The notes under the pieces: model-generated
The model's input: the letters and a program-made list of their open reading frames with translations, nothing else
The model's database searches: none
What the model was told of the DNA's origin: nothing
Made by a program: the position numbers and the translations under genes
Assembly (NCBI GenBank): GCA_013791775.1
Contig: VMTE01000036.1
Span: forward strand, 248,001 to 312,000
DNA length: 64,000 nt
From: Hyphomonas sp.
GTDB lineage: Bacteria; Pseudomonadota; Alphaproteobacteria; Caulobacterales; Hyphomonadaceae
Direction of reading: 5' to 3'
Shown: piece by piece, positions 58,443-64,000 of the stretch
How positions within the stretch are numbered: position 1 is the stretch's first letter
How the letters are laid out: each line of letters opens with the position of its first letter

Positions 58443-58478
58443 TTGCCGCTCACCCCGTCGAAGGACGGGGTCCAGACT
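58443..58478. repeat. TTGCCGCTCA...TCCAG palindromic repeat, copy 1
   Basis: TTGCCGCTCA is followed by ACCCCGTC (58452-58459) pairing with GACGGGGT (58464-58471), then CCAGACT. It matches the copy at 58915-58950 at 34 of 36 bases in the same orientation. It overlaps the last codons and the stop of the GIY-YIG gene. Confidence 0.8.
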
Positions 58479-58803
58479 GCTGCCGCTGCCAACGCGTCAG
58501 ATCGGTCGCTTCAGGGACCCAGGCCAGCATCTCATCGAACACGTCCTGCCATTCTGGATTTTCCCGCTCGATCAGCGCAAGTTTCCAGGCGCGTTTCCAC
58601 GCCTTGATTTGCCGCTCTCGCCGGAATGCGGTCTCCCGTGATTCATGGCCCTCCATCCAGACGAGCCGGTTACAGCCATACTTTGCGGCAAAGCCTGGAA
58701 CATGCCCGCCGCGATGTTCCCAGATGCGCCGGTAAATATTGTCCGCATGCCCCGTATAGAGCGTTCCGTTGCGCTTGTTCGTGAGAATGTAGACATAGAA
58801 CAT
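58450..58803 (-). CDS. GIY-YIG endonuclease domain protein
   Basis: A 117-residue single-domain nuclease-like protein. The GIY-YIG motif reads YVYILTNKRNGTLYTGHADN, followed by the conserved Arg in IYRRIWEHRGG; FAAKYGCNRLVWMEGHES and AFRRERQIKAWKRAWKLALI complete the small-protein family that includes YhbQ. The start at 58803 gives the usual N terminus, although no ribosome binding site is visible. Its stop codon lies within a palindromic repeat, and repeat copies with matching ends lie on both sides. That suggests the gene may travel with, or act on, these repeats, as RAYT transposases do with REP elements. Confidence 0.85.
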   Translation of the reverse strand: MFYVYILTNKRNGTLYTGHADNIYRRIWEHRGGHVPGFAAKYGCNRLVWMEGHESRETAFRRERQIKAWKRAWKLALIERENPEWQDVFDEMLAWVPEATDLTRWQRQQSGPRPSTG

Positions 58804-58846
58804 GCAAAGGAACATAAAGTGAACATGCTTGGGTGTCCAGAAGATT

Positions 58847-58879
58847 CTGGATCCCGGCTGTCGCCGGGATGAGCGGCAG
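58847..58879. repeat. Inverted copy of the TTGCCGCTCA...TCCAG repeat
   Basis: CTGG leads into ATCCCGG (58851-58857) pairing with CCGGGAT (58864-58870), then TGAGCGGCAG. The end TGAGCGGCA is the exact complement of TGCCGCTCA in copy 1, so the two face each other across the GIY-YIG gene. The stem sequence differs but pairing is kept. Confidence 0.75.
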
Positions 58880-58914
58880 AAGGTGGGGTGGCGGATCAAC
58901 CGTTGCCTCTCACA

Positions 58915-58950
58915 TTGCCGCTCACCCCGTCGAAAGACGGGGTCCAGGCT
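58915..58950. repeat. TTGCCGCTCA...TCCAG palindromic repeat, copy 2
   Basis: TTGCCGCTCA is followed by ACCCCGTC (58924-58931) pairing with GACGGGGT (58936-58943), then CCAGGCT. It is a direct repeat of copy 1 and ends seven bases before the rsmD stop codon. Confidence 0.8.
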
Positions 58951-58956
58951 AACCCG

Positions 58957-59517
58957 TCACCCCTGCTTCAGAAAACTCACCCGCGCCGCGCCGTAGTCGC
59001 GTGTGTCGAGCACGCTCCAGCCGGGGAACATCAGCGCCTCGTCGGAGCCGGTCTCCGCGATCACCAGCGCGTCCTCGCCGATCCAGCTGCCTCTCACCAG
59101 GCAGTCCAGCGCCGGCTGCACCAGCCCCTTGTGGTAGGGCGGATCGAGGAAGGCGAGCGTGAACGGTGCGCCGACGCCGGCCGGCTTGTCGCCGAGGTCG
59201 GTCGCCGAGCGCCGGTGCAGGCGCGTGTTCCCGAACAGGCCCAGCGCCTCGATATTGTCGCGGATCGCCCCGCGCGCGCCGTGATCGGTTTCCACGAACA
59301 GGCAGAAGGCCGCGCCCCGGCTCATGGCTTCGAGCCCCAGCGCGCCGGACCCCGCAAACAGGTCGATCACCCGCGCGCCCTCCAGCGGCGGCGCCCACTC
59401 GGCATGGGCAATCACATTGAACAGGTTCTCGCGCGTGCGGTCACTGGTCGGCCGCGTGCCCATCCCCTTGGGGGCAATCAGGGCCCGGCCCTTGTGCTGT
59501 CCGGCGATGATGCGCAT
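58957..59517 (-). CDS. rsmD: 16S rRNA (guanine(966)-N(2))-methyltransferase
   Basis: A 186-residue SAM-dependent methyltransferase of 30S subunits. The N terminus MRIIAGQHKGRALIAP and TRPTSDRTRENLFNVIAH are the RsmD signature. The SAM motif is ARVIDLFAGSGALGLEA and the catalytic motif is LAFLDPPYHKGLVQ. Length is normal. It is divergent from tadA with 45 bases between starts, and its 3' end abuts a palindromic repeat. Confidence 0.93.
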   Translation of the reverse strand: MRIIAGQHKGRALIAPKGMGTRPTSDRTRENLFNVIAHAEWAPPLEGARVIDLFAGSGALGLEAMSRGAAFCLFVETDHGARGAIRDNIEALGLFGNTRLHRRSATDLGDKPAGVGAPFTLAFLDPPYHKGLVQPALDCLVRGSWIGEDALVIAETGSDEALMFPGWSVLDTRDYGAARVSFLKQG

Positions 59518-59562
59518 GGGGGCTCCCTTTACTTAGCCTGCGTCTAGAGCGATCCAGTGGCG

Positions 59563-60024
59563 ATGACAATTCTGACCAATCCCATGTCCCGCGCCCTGGA
59601 ACTCGCCCGCGCCGCGGCGGATGCCGGCGAAGTGCCGGTCGGCGCAGTGGTCGTGGATCCCGCCACCGGCGAGATCATCGGCGAGGGCGCCAACGCGCCG
59701 GTGATGGCGCATGACCCGACCGCCCATGCCGAGATCATCGCCCTGCGCTCGGCCGCCGCAAAGCTCGGCAACTACCGCCTCACGGGCCTCCACCTTTACG
59801 TCACGCTAGAGCCCTGCGCGATGTGCGCCGGCGCCATCAGCTTCGCCCGCATCGGCAAGCTCATCTTCGCCGCGAGCGACCCCAAGGGCGGCGCCATCCT
59901 CCACGGCCCGCGCTTCTTCGGGCAGCAGACCTGCCACTGGCGGCCGGAGGTGGAACAGGACGAGGCAAGCGATGTGGAGGCGGGCGACCTGCTGCGGGAG
60001 TTTTTCCGTACACGGAGGGGATGA
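59563..60024 (+). CDS. tadA: tRNA-specific adenosine deaminase
   Basis: A 153-residue zinc deaminase making inosine at the wobble position of tRNA-Arg(ACG). Zinc and proton-transfer residues are in DPTAHAEIIALRSAA and LEPCAMCAGAISFARI. The N-terminal AADAGEVPVGAVVVDP is typical. The start is uncertain: ATG 59563, ATG 59584 or GTG 59557, all with poor ribosome sites; 59563 is chosen. The C terminus runs into the repeat region at 60 kb. Confidence 0.92.
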   Translation: MTILTNPMSRALELARAAADAGEVPVGAVVVDPATGEIIGEGANAPVMAHDPTAHAEIIALRSAAAKLGNYRLTGLHLYVTLEPCAMCAGAISFARIGKLIFAASDPKGGAILHGPRFFGQQTCHWRPEVEQDEASDVEAGDLLREFFRTRRG

Positions 60025-60037
60025 GCGCCGGTAGTAT

Positions 60038-60154
60038 CCCCCTCCGCCCTTCGGGCACCTCCCTCGTAGACGGAGGAGGATGAGGGCGCATCTGGGCGCA
60101 AGGCCATCCTTCCCTGCGAAGCGGGGGGGGTGTCACCGAAGGTGACGGAGGGGG
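60038..60154. repeat. C/T-rich palindromic element with interchangeable hairpins
   Basis: Outer arms CCCCCTCCG (60038-60046) and CGGAGGGGG (60146-60154) are complementary. Just inside are hairpins CCC-tt-GGG (60047-60055) and TCACC-gaa-GGTGA (60133-60145). It fills the tadA-crotonase gap and follows the same plan as the elements at 27.4, 28.8 and 43.6 kb. Confidence 0.7.
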
Positions 60155-60209
60155 CCTTGCCTTCCCCTATGTCACGCGCTCCAATTCGTCCAAAGACACA
60201 GGAGCCCCC

Positions 60210-60878
60210 ATGACCGCCACGCTCAAGATCGAGAACGACATCGCCCTCATCACCCTGGATGACGGCAAGGCCAATGCCATCAGCCTCGTCATGCTGGAGG
60301 CGGTCAACGCCGCGCTCGACGAAGCGGAAAAGTCCGCCAGCGTCATCGTGCTCACCGGCCGGCCCGAACGTTTCTCCGCCGGCTTCGACCTGAAATTCCT
60401 CGCCTCCGCTGCGCCGGAAGATGTGCGCCGTCTCGTCAATGGCGGCGGCAAGCTCGCCTTCCGCCTGTTCACCTCGAAACAGCCGGTCATCATCGCCGCC
60501 ACCGGCCACGCCATCGCCATGGGCGCCTTCCTGCTGCTCGGCGCCGACACCCGCATCGGCGCGCGCGGCGCCTACAAGATCGGCGCCAACGAAACCGTCA
60601 ACGGCATGACGCTGCCCGGCTTCGGTGTCGAACTGCCGCGTGCCCGCCTCAACCCGGTGTTCCTCACCGAAGCACTGGTGCAGGCCCGCCTCTACACGCC
60701 GGACGAGGCCGTGCCCGTCGGCTGGCTCGACAAGGTCGTGGAGCCGGGCGACGTCCACGCCGCGGCGATGGCCGAGGCCGAACGCCTGAAGCCCATCGCC
60801 AACGGCGCCTACTGGCGCAACAAGATCCTCGCCCGCCAGCCCGCCATCGACGCCATCAAACCCACGTTGGCGGACTGA
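60210..60878 (+). CDS. Enoyl-CoA hydratase/isomerase (crotonase) family protein
   Basis: A 222-residue crotonase-fold protein, shorter than the usual 255-260. The CoA/oxyanion motifs are IVLTGRPERFSAGFDLKFLA and ATGHAIAMGAFLLLGADTRI. The region where hydratases carry the second catalytic Glu reads TLPGFGVELPRARLNPVFLT; an acid is present but the surroundings are unusual. CAGGAG lies before the ATG. It is not next to the main beta-oxidation block. A hydratase or isomerase acting on a specific acyl-CoA is likely. Confidence 0.85.
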   Translation: MTATLKIENDIALITLDDGKANAISLVMLEAVNAALDEAEKSASVIVLTGRPERFSAGFDLKFLASAAPEDVRRLVNGGGKLAFRLFTSKQPVIIAATGHAIAMGAFLLLGADTRIGARGAYKIGANETVNGMTLPGFGVELPRARLNPVFLTEALVQARLYTPDEAVPVGWLDKVVEPGDVHAAAMAEAERLKPIANGAYWRNKILARQPAIDAIKPTLAD

Positions 60879-60957
60879 CCCCCCAGTCCAAGCCGCCCGG
60901 CGCCGCCTGGAAATTGAAGTCGCGGATATCCGAGGGGATACCAGCACACGAAAAGAA

Positions 60958-60976
60958 ATTATTGCGTAGCGATAAT
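60958..60976. promoter_or_regulatory. Candidate operator of the DUF2975/XRE pair
   Basis: ATTATTGCGTAGCGATAAT is a near-perfect 19-bp palindrome about 40 bases upstream of the DUF2975 start, in an unusually AT-rich stretch. The XRE regulator encoded two genes on is a natural candidate to bind it. Confidence 0.5.
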
Positions 60977-61015
60977 TTATGCGCTAAGCAGGCCTCCAGA
61001 ATGGAGACCCCGCCC

Positions 61016-61534
61016 ATGCCCCGGCCTCAAACCCCAGACACGCCCGCGCCCCCCCTGCGCGAGACCAGCTGGCTGTCGGTGGCCGCCATCGTTCTGATCG
61101 TCGTGCTGCTGCTGTCGGTGCTGGCGGATATCGGCGCCCGGGTCAGCGGGTCGGTCGTGACCGGGCAGAACTGGACCGGCGTGCTGAACGCCTTCCTTCT
61201 GGCCCAGCTGGTCAACCTGCCCACCTTCATCTTCATCGGCGTCCTCGGCGACTTTGCGAGCCTGTTCGGCCGCACCGGCGAGGGCGAGGTGTTCACCGCG
61301 CGCAACCTGAAAACCCTCCGCAGCGCAGGCCACGGCCTCATCTGGGCCGCCGCCGCCAGCAGCCTGATCGTGCCGACCGTGCTCAGCTGGACGACCGGCG
61401 ACGGGCGCGGCTTCATCTGGGACGTCAACGACCTCGCCCTCGGTACCGGCGCCATGGGCTGCGCCCTCCTCGGTCTCGTGCATGTCTTCGCCGAAGGCAT
61501 CCGCCTGAAAGCCGACAGCGACCAGATCATCTGA
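61016..61534 (+). CDS. DUF2975-like membrane protein
   Basis: A 172-residue protein with four hydrophobic segments (LSVAAIVLIVVLLLSVLAD; LLAQLVNLPTFIFIGVLG; GLIWAAAASSLIVPTVLS; LGTGAMGCALLGLVHVFAEG) and a final HVFAEGIRLKADSD characteristic of DUF2975 proteins. The ATG at 61016 has GGAG 9 bases upstream. It overlaps the XRE regulator start (TGATG). Such membrane/XRE pairs are known in Firmicutes and Proteobacteria (the YoaS/YozG type), but their signal is unknown. Confidence 0.8.
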   Translation: MPRPQTPDTPAPPLRETSWLSVAAIVLIVVLLLSVLADIGARVSGSVVTGQNWTGVLNAFLLAQLVNLPTFIFIGVLGDFASLFGRTGEGEVFTARNLKTLRSAGHGLIWAAAASSLIVPTVLSWTTGDGRGFIWDVNDLALGTGAMGCALLGLVHVFAEGIRLKADSDQII

Positions 61535-61794
61535 TGGCCCGGGACATCATCGTCACGCTGGATGTGATGCTGGCCCGGCGCAAGATGAAGGCGAAGGATC
61601 TCGCCGCCGCCATCGGCATCACCGAGGCGAACCTCTCCCTGCTGAAATCCGGCAAGGTCAAGGGTGTGCGCTTCGAAACACTGGCCCGGCTCTGCGAGGC
61701 GCTGGACTGCAAGCCCGGCGACCTGCTCGATATCGGCGAAACCGTCTCCCCCTCCGGCCCGCCCCGCACTGCCGGAAGTGACGGCCTCGCCTGA
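61534..61794 (+). CDS. XRE-family transcriptional regulator
   Basis: An 86-residue Cro/C1-type helix-turn-helix protein. VMLARRKMKAKDLAAAIGIT, EANLSLLKSGKVKGVRFETL and CEALDCKPGDLLDI are the five helices of the YozG-like subfamily. The start overlaps the DUF2975 stop, so the two are coupled. The short tail is Pro/Ser-rich. It probably represses its own operon through the palindrome at 60.96 kb. Confidence 0.88.
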   Translation: MARDIIVTLDVMLARRKMKAKDLAAAIGITEANLSLLKSGKVKGVRFETLARLCEALDCKPGDLLDIGETVSPSGPPRTAGSDGLA

Positions 61795-61915
61795 CAATAT
61801 TTTGAGCATCGCGGACATTCGGCGCGCGCCTGTCTGCCGGATGTGAAATGACGGGGTGTCCGGCGAGTACGCGCTCGCGTAGGATCAGGGTTCAGGCTCA
61901 GGCAGGGGGGGCGGC

Positions 61916-63673
61916 GTGGAACAGGTCATCGAACAAGCCGCCGAGATCACCCGGCACGGGCCGAGCGATACGCTGATCAAGGACCTGCTCGTCTTCCTCA
62001 TCGCTGCGGGCATCCTGGTGCCGGCCATGCGGTTCGTCAAAGTCCCGACCGTCATCGCCTTCATGCTGGCCGGCCTCGCCCTCGGCCCGTTTGCGCTCGG
62101 CCGTCTGGCGCAGGAAACGCCGGTCCTCGAATATTTCTCGATCTCCTCGCCTGAGGCAGCGGCTCCGTTTGCCGAGCTGGGCGTGCTGTTCCTGCTGTTC
62201 CTGCTGGGCGTCGAGTTTTCGTTCGACCGGCTCTGGGCGCTGCGGCGCGTGGTGGTGGGCGCTGGGAGCCTGCAATCGCTCGGCAGCGCCCTCGCTATCG
62301 CCGGGGTGGGCCTTGCCTTTGGTCTTGAACTGCCGGTGGCGATCATCATCGGCCTCGCGCTGGCGCTCTCGTCCACCGCCATCGTCATGCAGGTGCTCGT
62401 CGAATCGAAGCGCGCCGCCCAGCCGGCCGGTCGCGCCACGCTCGGCGTGCTGCTCTTCCAGGACATCCTTGTCGCCCCGATCCTGATCTTCGTCGGCTTC
62501 GCCGCGATGAAGTCCGAGGCCAACATGGCCGGTGTACTGTTCGACGCGCTGGTGCGCGGCCTGATCGCCATCGGGGTCATCTATGTCATCGGACGGTTTC
62601 TGCTCGGCCGCGTCTTCCACCTCGCCGCCATCAGCGGCGGGCGGGATTTCCTGATGGCGCTGACGCTGCTCACCGTGGTGGGCGCCGCCGCCATCACCTA
62701 CAGCGCCGGCCTGTCGCTCGCCCTCGGCGCCTTCCTCGCGGGCCTGCTCGTCGGCGAGACCGAGTTCAAACACCAGACCGAGGTGGACCTCGAACCCTTC
62801 AAGGGCCTGCTGCTCGGCCTTTTCTTCATGACCGTCAGCATGAGCCTCAACCTGCCGGATATCGCCGCCAACATCGGCTGGATCCTGGCGGCGCTGGTCG
62901 CCCTCGTCGCGGTCAAGGTCGCCATCGCCTATGTCGCCGGCCGGCTTTTTGCCGGACCGCACCCGCTGGCCATCGAGGCCGCCCTGTTGCTCGCCCCGGC
63001 GGGCGAATTTGCCTTCGTCGTGCTCACCGCCGCGCAGGCGGGCAGGGCCGTACCGTCCGATGCCGCCACCTTCGCCGCCGCTGTCGCCGGTCTCTCGATG
63101 CTGCTCACGCCGCTGCTCGGCCATCTCGGCAAACGTCTGGCTACGCGCCCCAAGGCGGCGGCAGCGGGACTGCCGCCGCAGATGGATTTTTCAGAGCTCA
63201 CCGATCACATCATCCTCGCCGGCTATGGCCGGGTCGGCCAGTCGGTCGCCCGCCTGCTCGCCGAAGAAGAGGCCGCCTTGCTGGCGCTCGACCGCGAGCC
63301 GGACAAGATCCGCATGGCCCGCGAGGCCGGTATGCACGCCTATGTCGCCGACGCCGCCCGCCCGGAATTCCTGCGCGCCGCCGGGATCGACCGGGCCGCC
63401 ATGCTGATCGTCACGGTGGACGATGCCGCCCGCGCCGAACAGATGGTCCGCGCCGCGCTGGAGATACGTCCGGACCTCACGATCCTTGCCCGCGCCCACG
63501 ACGGCGACCACATGGTGCGCCTAAGCAATGCTGGCGCCGATTATGTCGTGCCGGAAGCCATCGAGTCCGGCCTGCAGATGGTGCGCATCGCGCTGGAAGT
63601 GTTCGGCTATGACACCGAAACAGTCCGTGCCCGGATTGCCCGCGCCCGCGACGAAGAATACCGCCGCGCCTGA
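61916..63673 (+). CDS. CPA2-family cation:proton antiporter with TrkA-N domain (KefB/KefC-like)
   Basis: A 585-residue transporter. Residues about 20-400 hold some 12 transmembrane helices of the Na+/H+ exchanger fold (VPTVIAFMLAGLALGPFALG; LGVLFLLFLLGVEFSFDRLW; LALALSSTAIVMQVLVES). A cytoplasmic TrkA-N (RCK) domain follows from about 425: DHIILAGYGRVGQSVARLLA binds a nucleotide. It probably exports K+ in exchange for protons. The GTG start at 61916 has GGCAGGGGGG upstream. No KefF/KefG ancillary gene is adjacent. Confidence 0.9.
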   Translation: MEQVIEQAAEITRHGPSDTLIKDLLVFLIAAGILVPAMRFVKVPTVIAFMLAGLALGPFALGRLAQETPVLEYFSISSPEAAAPFAELGVLFLLFLLGVEFSFDRLWALRRVVVGAGSLQSLGSALAIAGVGLAFGLELPVAIIIGLALALSSTAIVMQVLVESKRAAQPAGRATLGVLLFQDILVAPILIFVGFAAMKSEANMAGVLFDALVRGLIAIGVIYVIGRFLLGRVFHLAAISGGRDFLMALTLLTVVGAAAITYSAGLSLALGAFLAGLLVGETEFKHQTEVDLEPFKGLLLGLFFMTVSMSLNLPDIAANIGWILAALVALVAVKVAIAYVAGRLFAGPHPLAIEAALLLAPAGEFAFVVLTAAQAGRAVPSDAATFAAAVAGLSMLLTPLLGHLGKRLATRPKAAAAGLPPQMDFSELTDHIILAGYGRVGQSVARLLAEEEAALLALDREPDKIRMAREAGMHAYVADAARPEFLRAAGIDRAAMLIVTVDDAARAEQMVRAALEIRPDLTILARAHDGDHMVRLSNAGADYVVPEAIESGLQMVRIALEVFGYDTETVRARIARARDEEYRRA

Positions 63674-63683
63674 TGCCCGGATT

Positions 63684-64000
63684 TCATTCCACCGCGCAGA
63701 ACTTCGCCAGTGCGTCTTCCAGGGACAGGCCGATCGCCGCCAGCCCGCCTTCATCGACGGCCGTGCAGGTTTCGGTCTCGCCGTCCTCGGCCAGCGTGGT
63801 TTCCGCTGTCACGACCGGGGCCACCTTGTTGTCCGCGAAGACGTAATAGGTGGCGTACCAGCTGGCCGCGCTGCCCCGCGCCGGCGTCATGAAGATTCCG
63901 TCCTCATAGGCCGCCACATCAATGCCGCTCACTTCGCCGGCCCGTTCGAACTGCGGCTCGCCGTCCTTACCGCGCCACACCGCGAAGGTCGTGTTCACGT
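63684..64000 (-). CDS. Hypothetical protein, 5' end cut by the window edge
   Basis: At least 105 codons on the minus strand, open to the right edge; a GTG at 63998 could be internal, so the true start is probably outside. The visible part (GIFMTPARGSAASWYATYYV; ETTLAEDGETETCTAVDEGG) is acidic, beta-rich and ends FCAVE. It converges with the antiporter gene. I recognise no family. Confidence 0.55.
   Translation of the reverse strand, partial: VNTTFAVWRGKDGEPQFERAGEVSGIDVAAYEDGIFMTPARGSAASWYATYYVFADNKVAPVVTAETTLAEDGETETCTAVDEGGLAAIGLSLEDALAKFCAVE

Overview
This is about 64 kb of ordinary bacterial chromosome, GC-rich and densely packed, with roughly 58 protein genes. I see no rRNA, tRNA, phage genes, transposase or CRISPR array. 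Several features point to an alphaproteobacterium close to Caulobacterales/Hyphomonadaceae (Hyphomonas-like): a PodJ-type polarity protein behind a perfect TTAA-N7-TTAA CtrA box, an RNase E with an acidic insert in its S1 domain and a GWW-type C-terminal tail, small envelope lipoproteins of the kind seen in Caulobacter, and the glyQ/glyS/ppdK and nadA-nadB-nadC arrangements. The genus is an inference from gene content.

Layout. 0.2-6.2 kb: a beta-propeller lipoprotein and the PodJ-like gene. 6.3-14.3 kb: a fatty-acid or branched-chain acyl-CoA oxidation block (MerR regulator, two acyl-CoA dehydrogenases, thioesterase, thiolase, FadB/FadJ-like bifunctional enzyme) with two candidate operators sharing TTACGTTSACGT. 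14.4-24.2 kb: lipoprotein, RNase E, N-acetylmuramoyl-L-alanine amidase, TPR lipoprotein, ispE, a WecA/MraY-like transferase and a polyprenyl diphosphate synthase, so cell-wall and isoprenoid carrier functions sit together. 24.3-34.4 kb: small envelope genes, a tRNA-methyltransferase-like enzyme, glyQ, glyS, ppdK and a SleB-type wall hydrolase. 34.4-39.5 kb: the NAD biosynthesis operon nadA - secreted unknown - nadB - nadC, then an SDR gene. 39.6-54.7 kb: an unrecognised 781-residue membrane protein, an M20 amidohydrolase lipoprotein, a soluble lytic transglycosylase, dapA, smpB, a family-5 uracil-DNA glycosylase, gamma-glutamyltransferase, a 2-hydroxyacid dehydrogenase, CorA, nitronate monooxygenase and two very low-complexity exported proteins. 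54.7-64 kb: SDR, Nudix, RNA methyltransferase, patatin, GIY-YIG protein, rsmD, tadA, a crotonase, a DUF2975/XRE pair, a Kef-type antiporter and one gene cut by the right edge.

The most unusual feature is a network of intergenic palindromic repeats. One set has C/T-rich flanks around interchangeable hairpins (27.36-27.51, 43.60-43.79 and 60.04-60.15 kb); two of these elements carry a perfect palindrome centred on CGTATACG. A related 128-bp element lies in frame inside glyS and adds about 43 residues to an essential tRNA synthetase. A second set has constant ends (TTGCCGCTCA and TCCAG) around a stem whose sequence changes while its pairing is kept; three copies surround a small GIY-YIG nuclease gene. 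Both sets are worth genome-wide analysis. All functional calls come from reading motifs by eye, without database searches.
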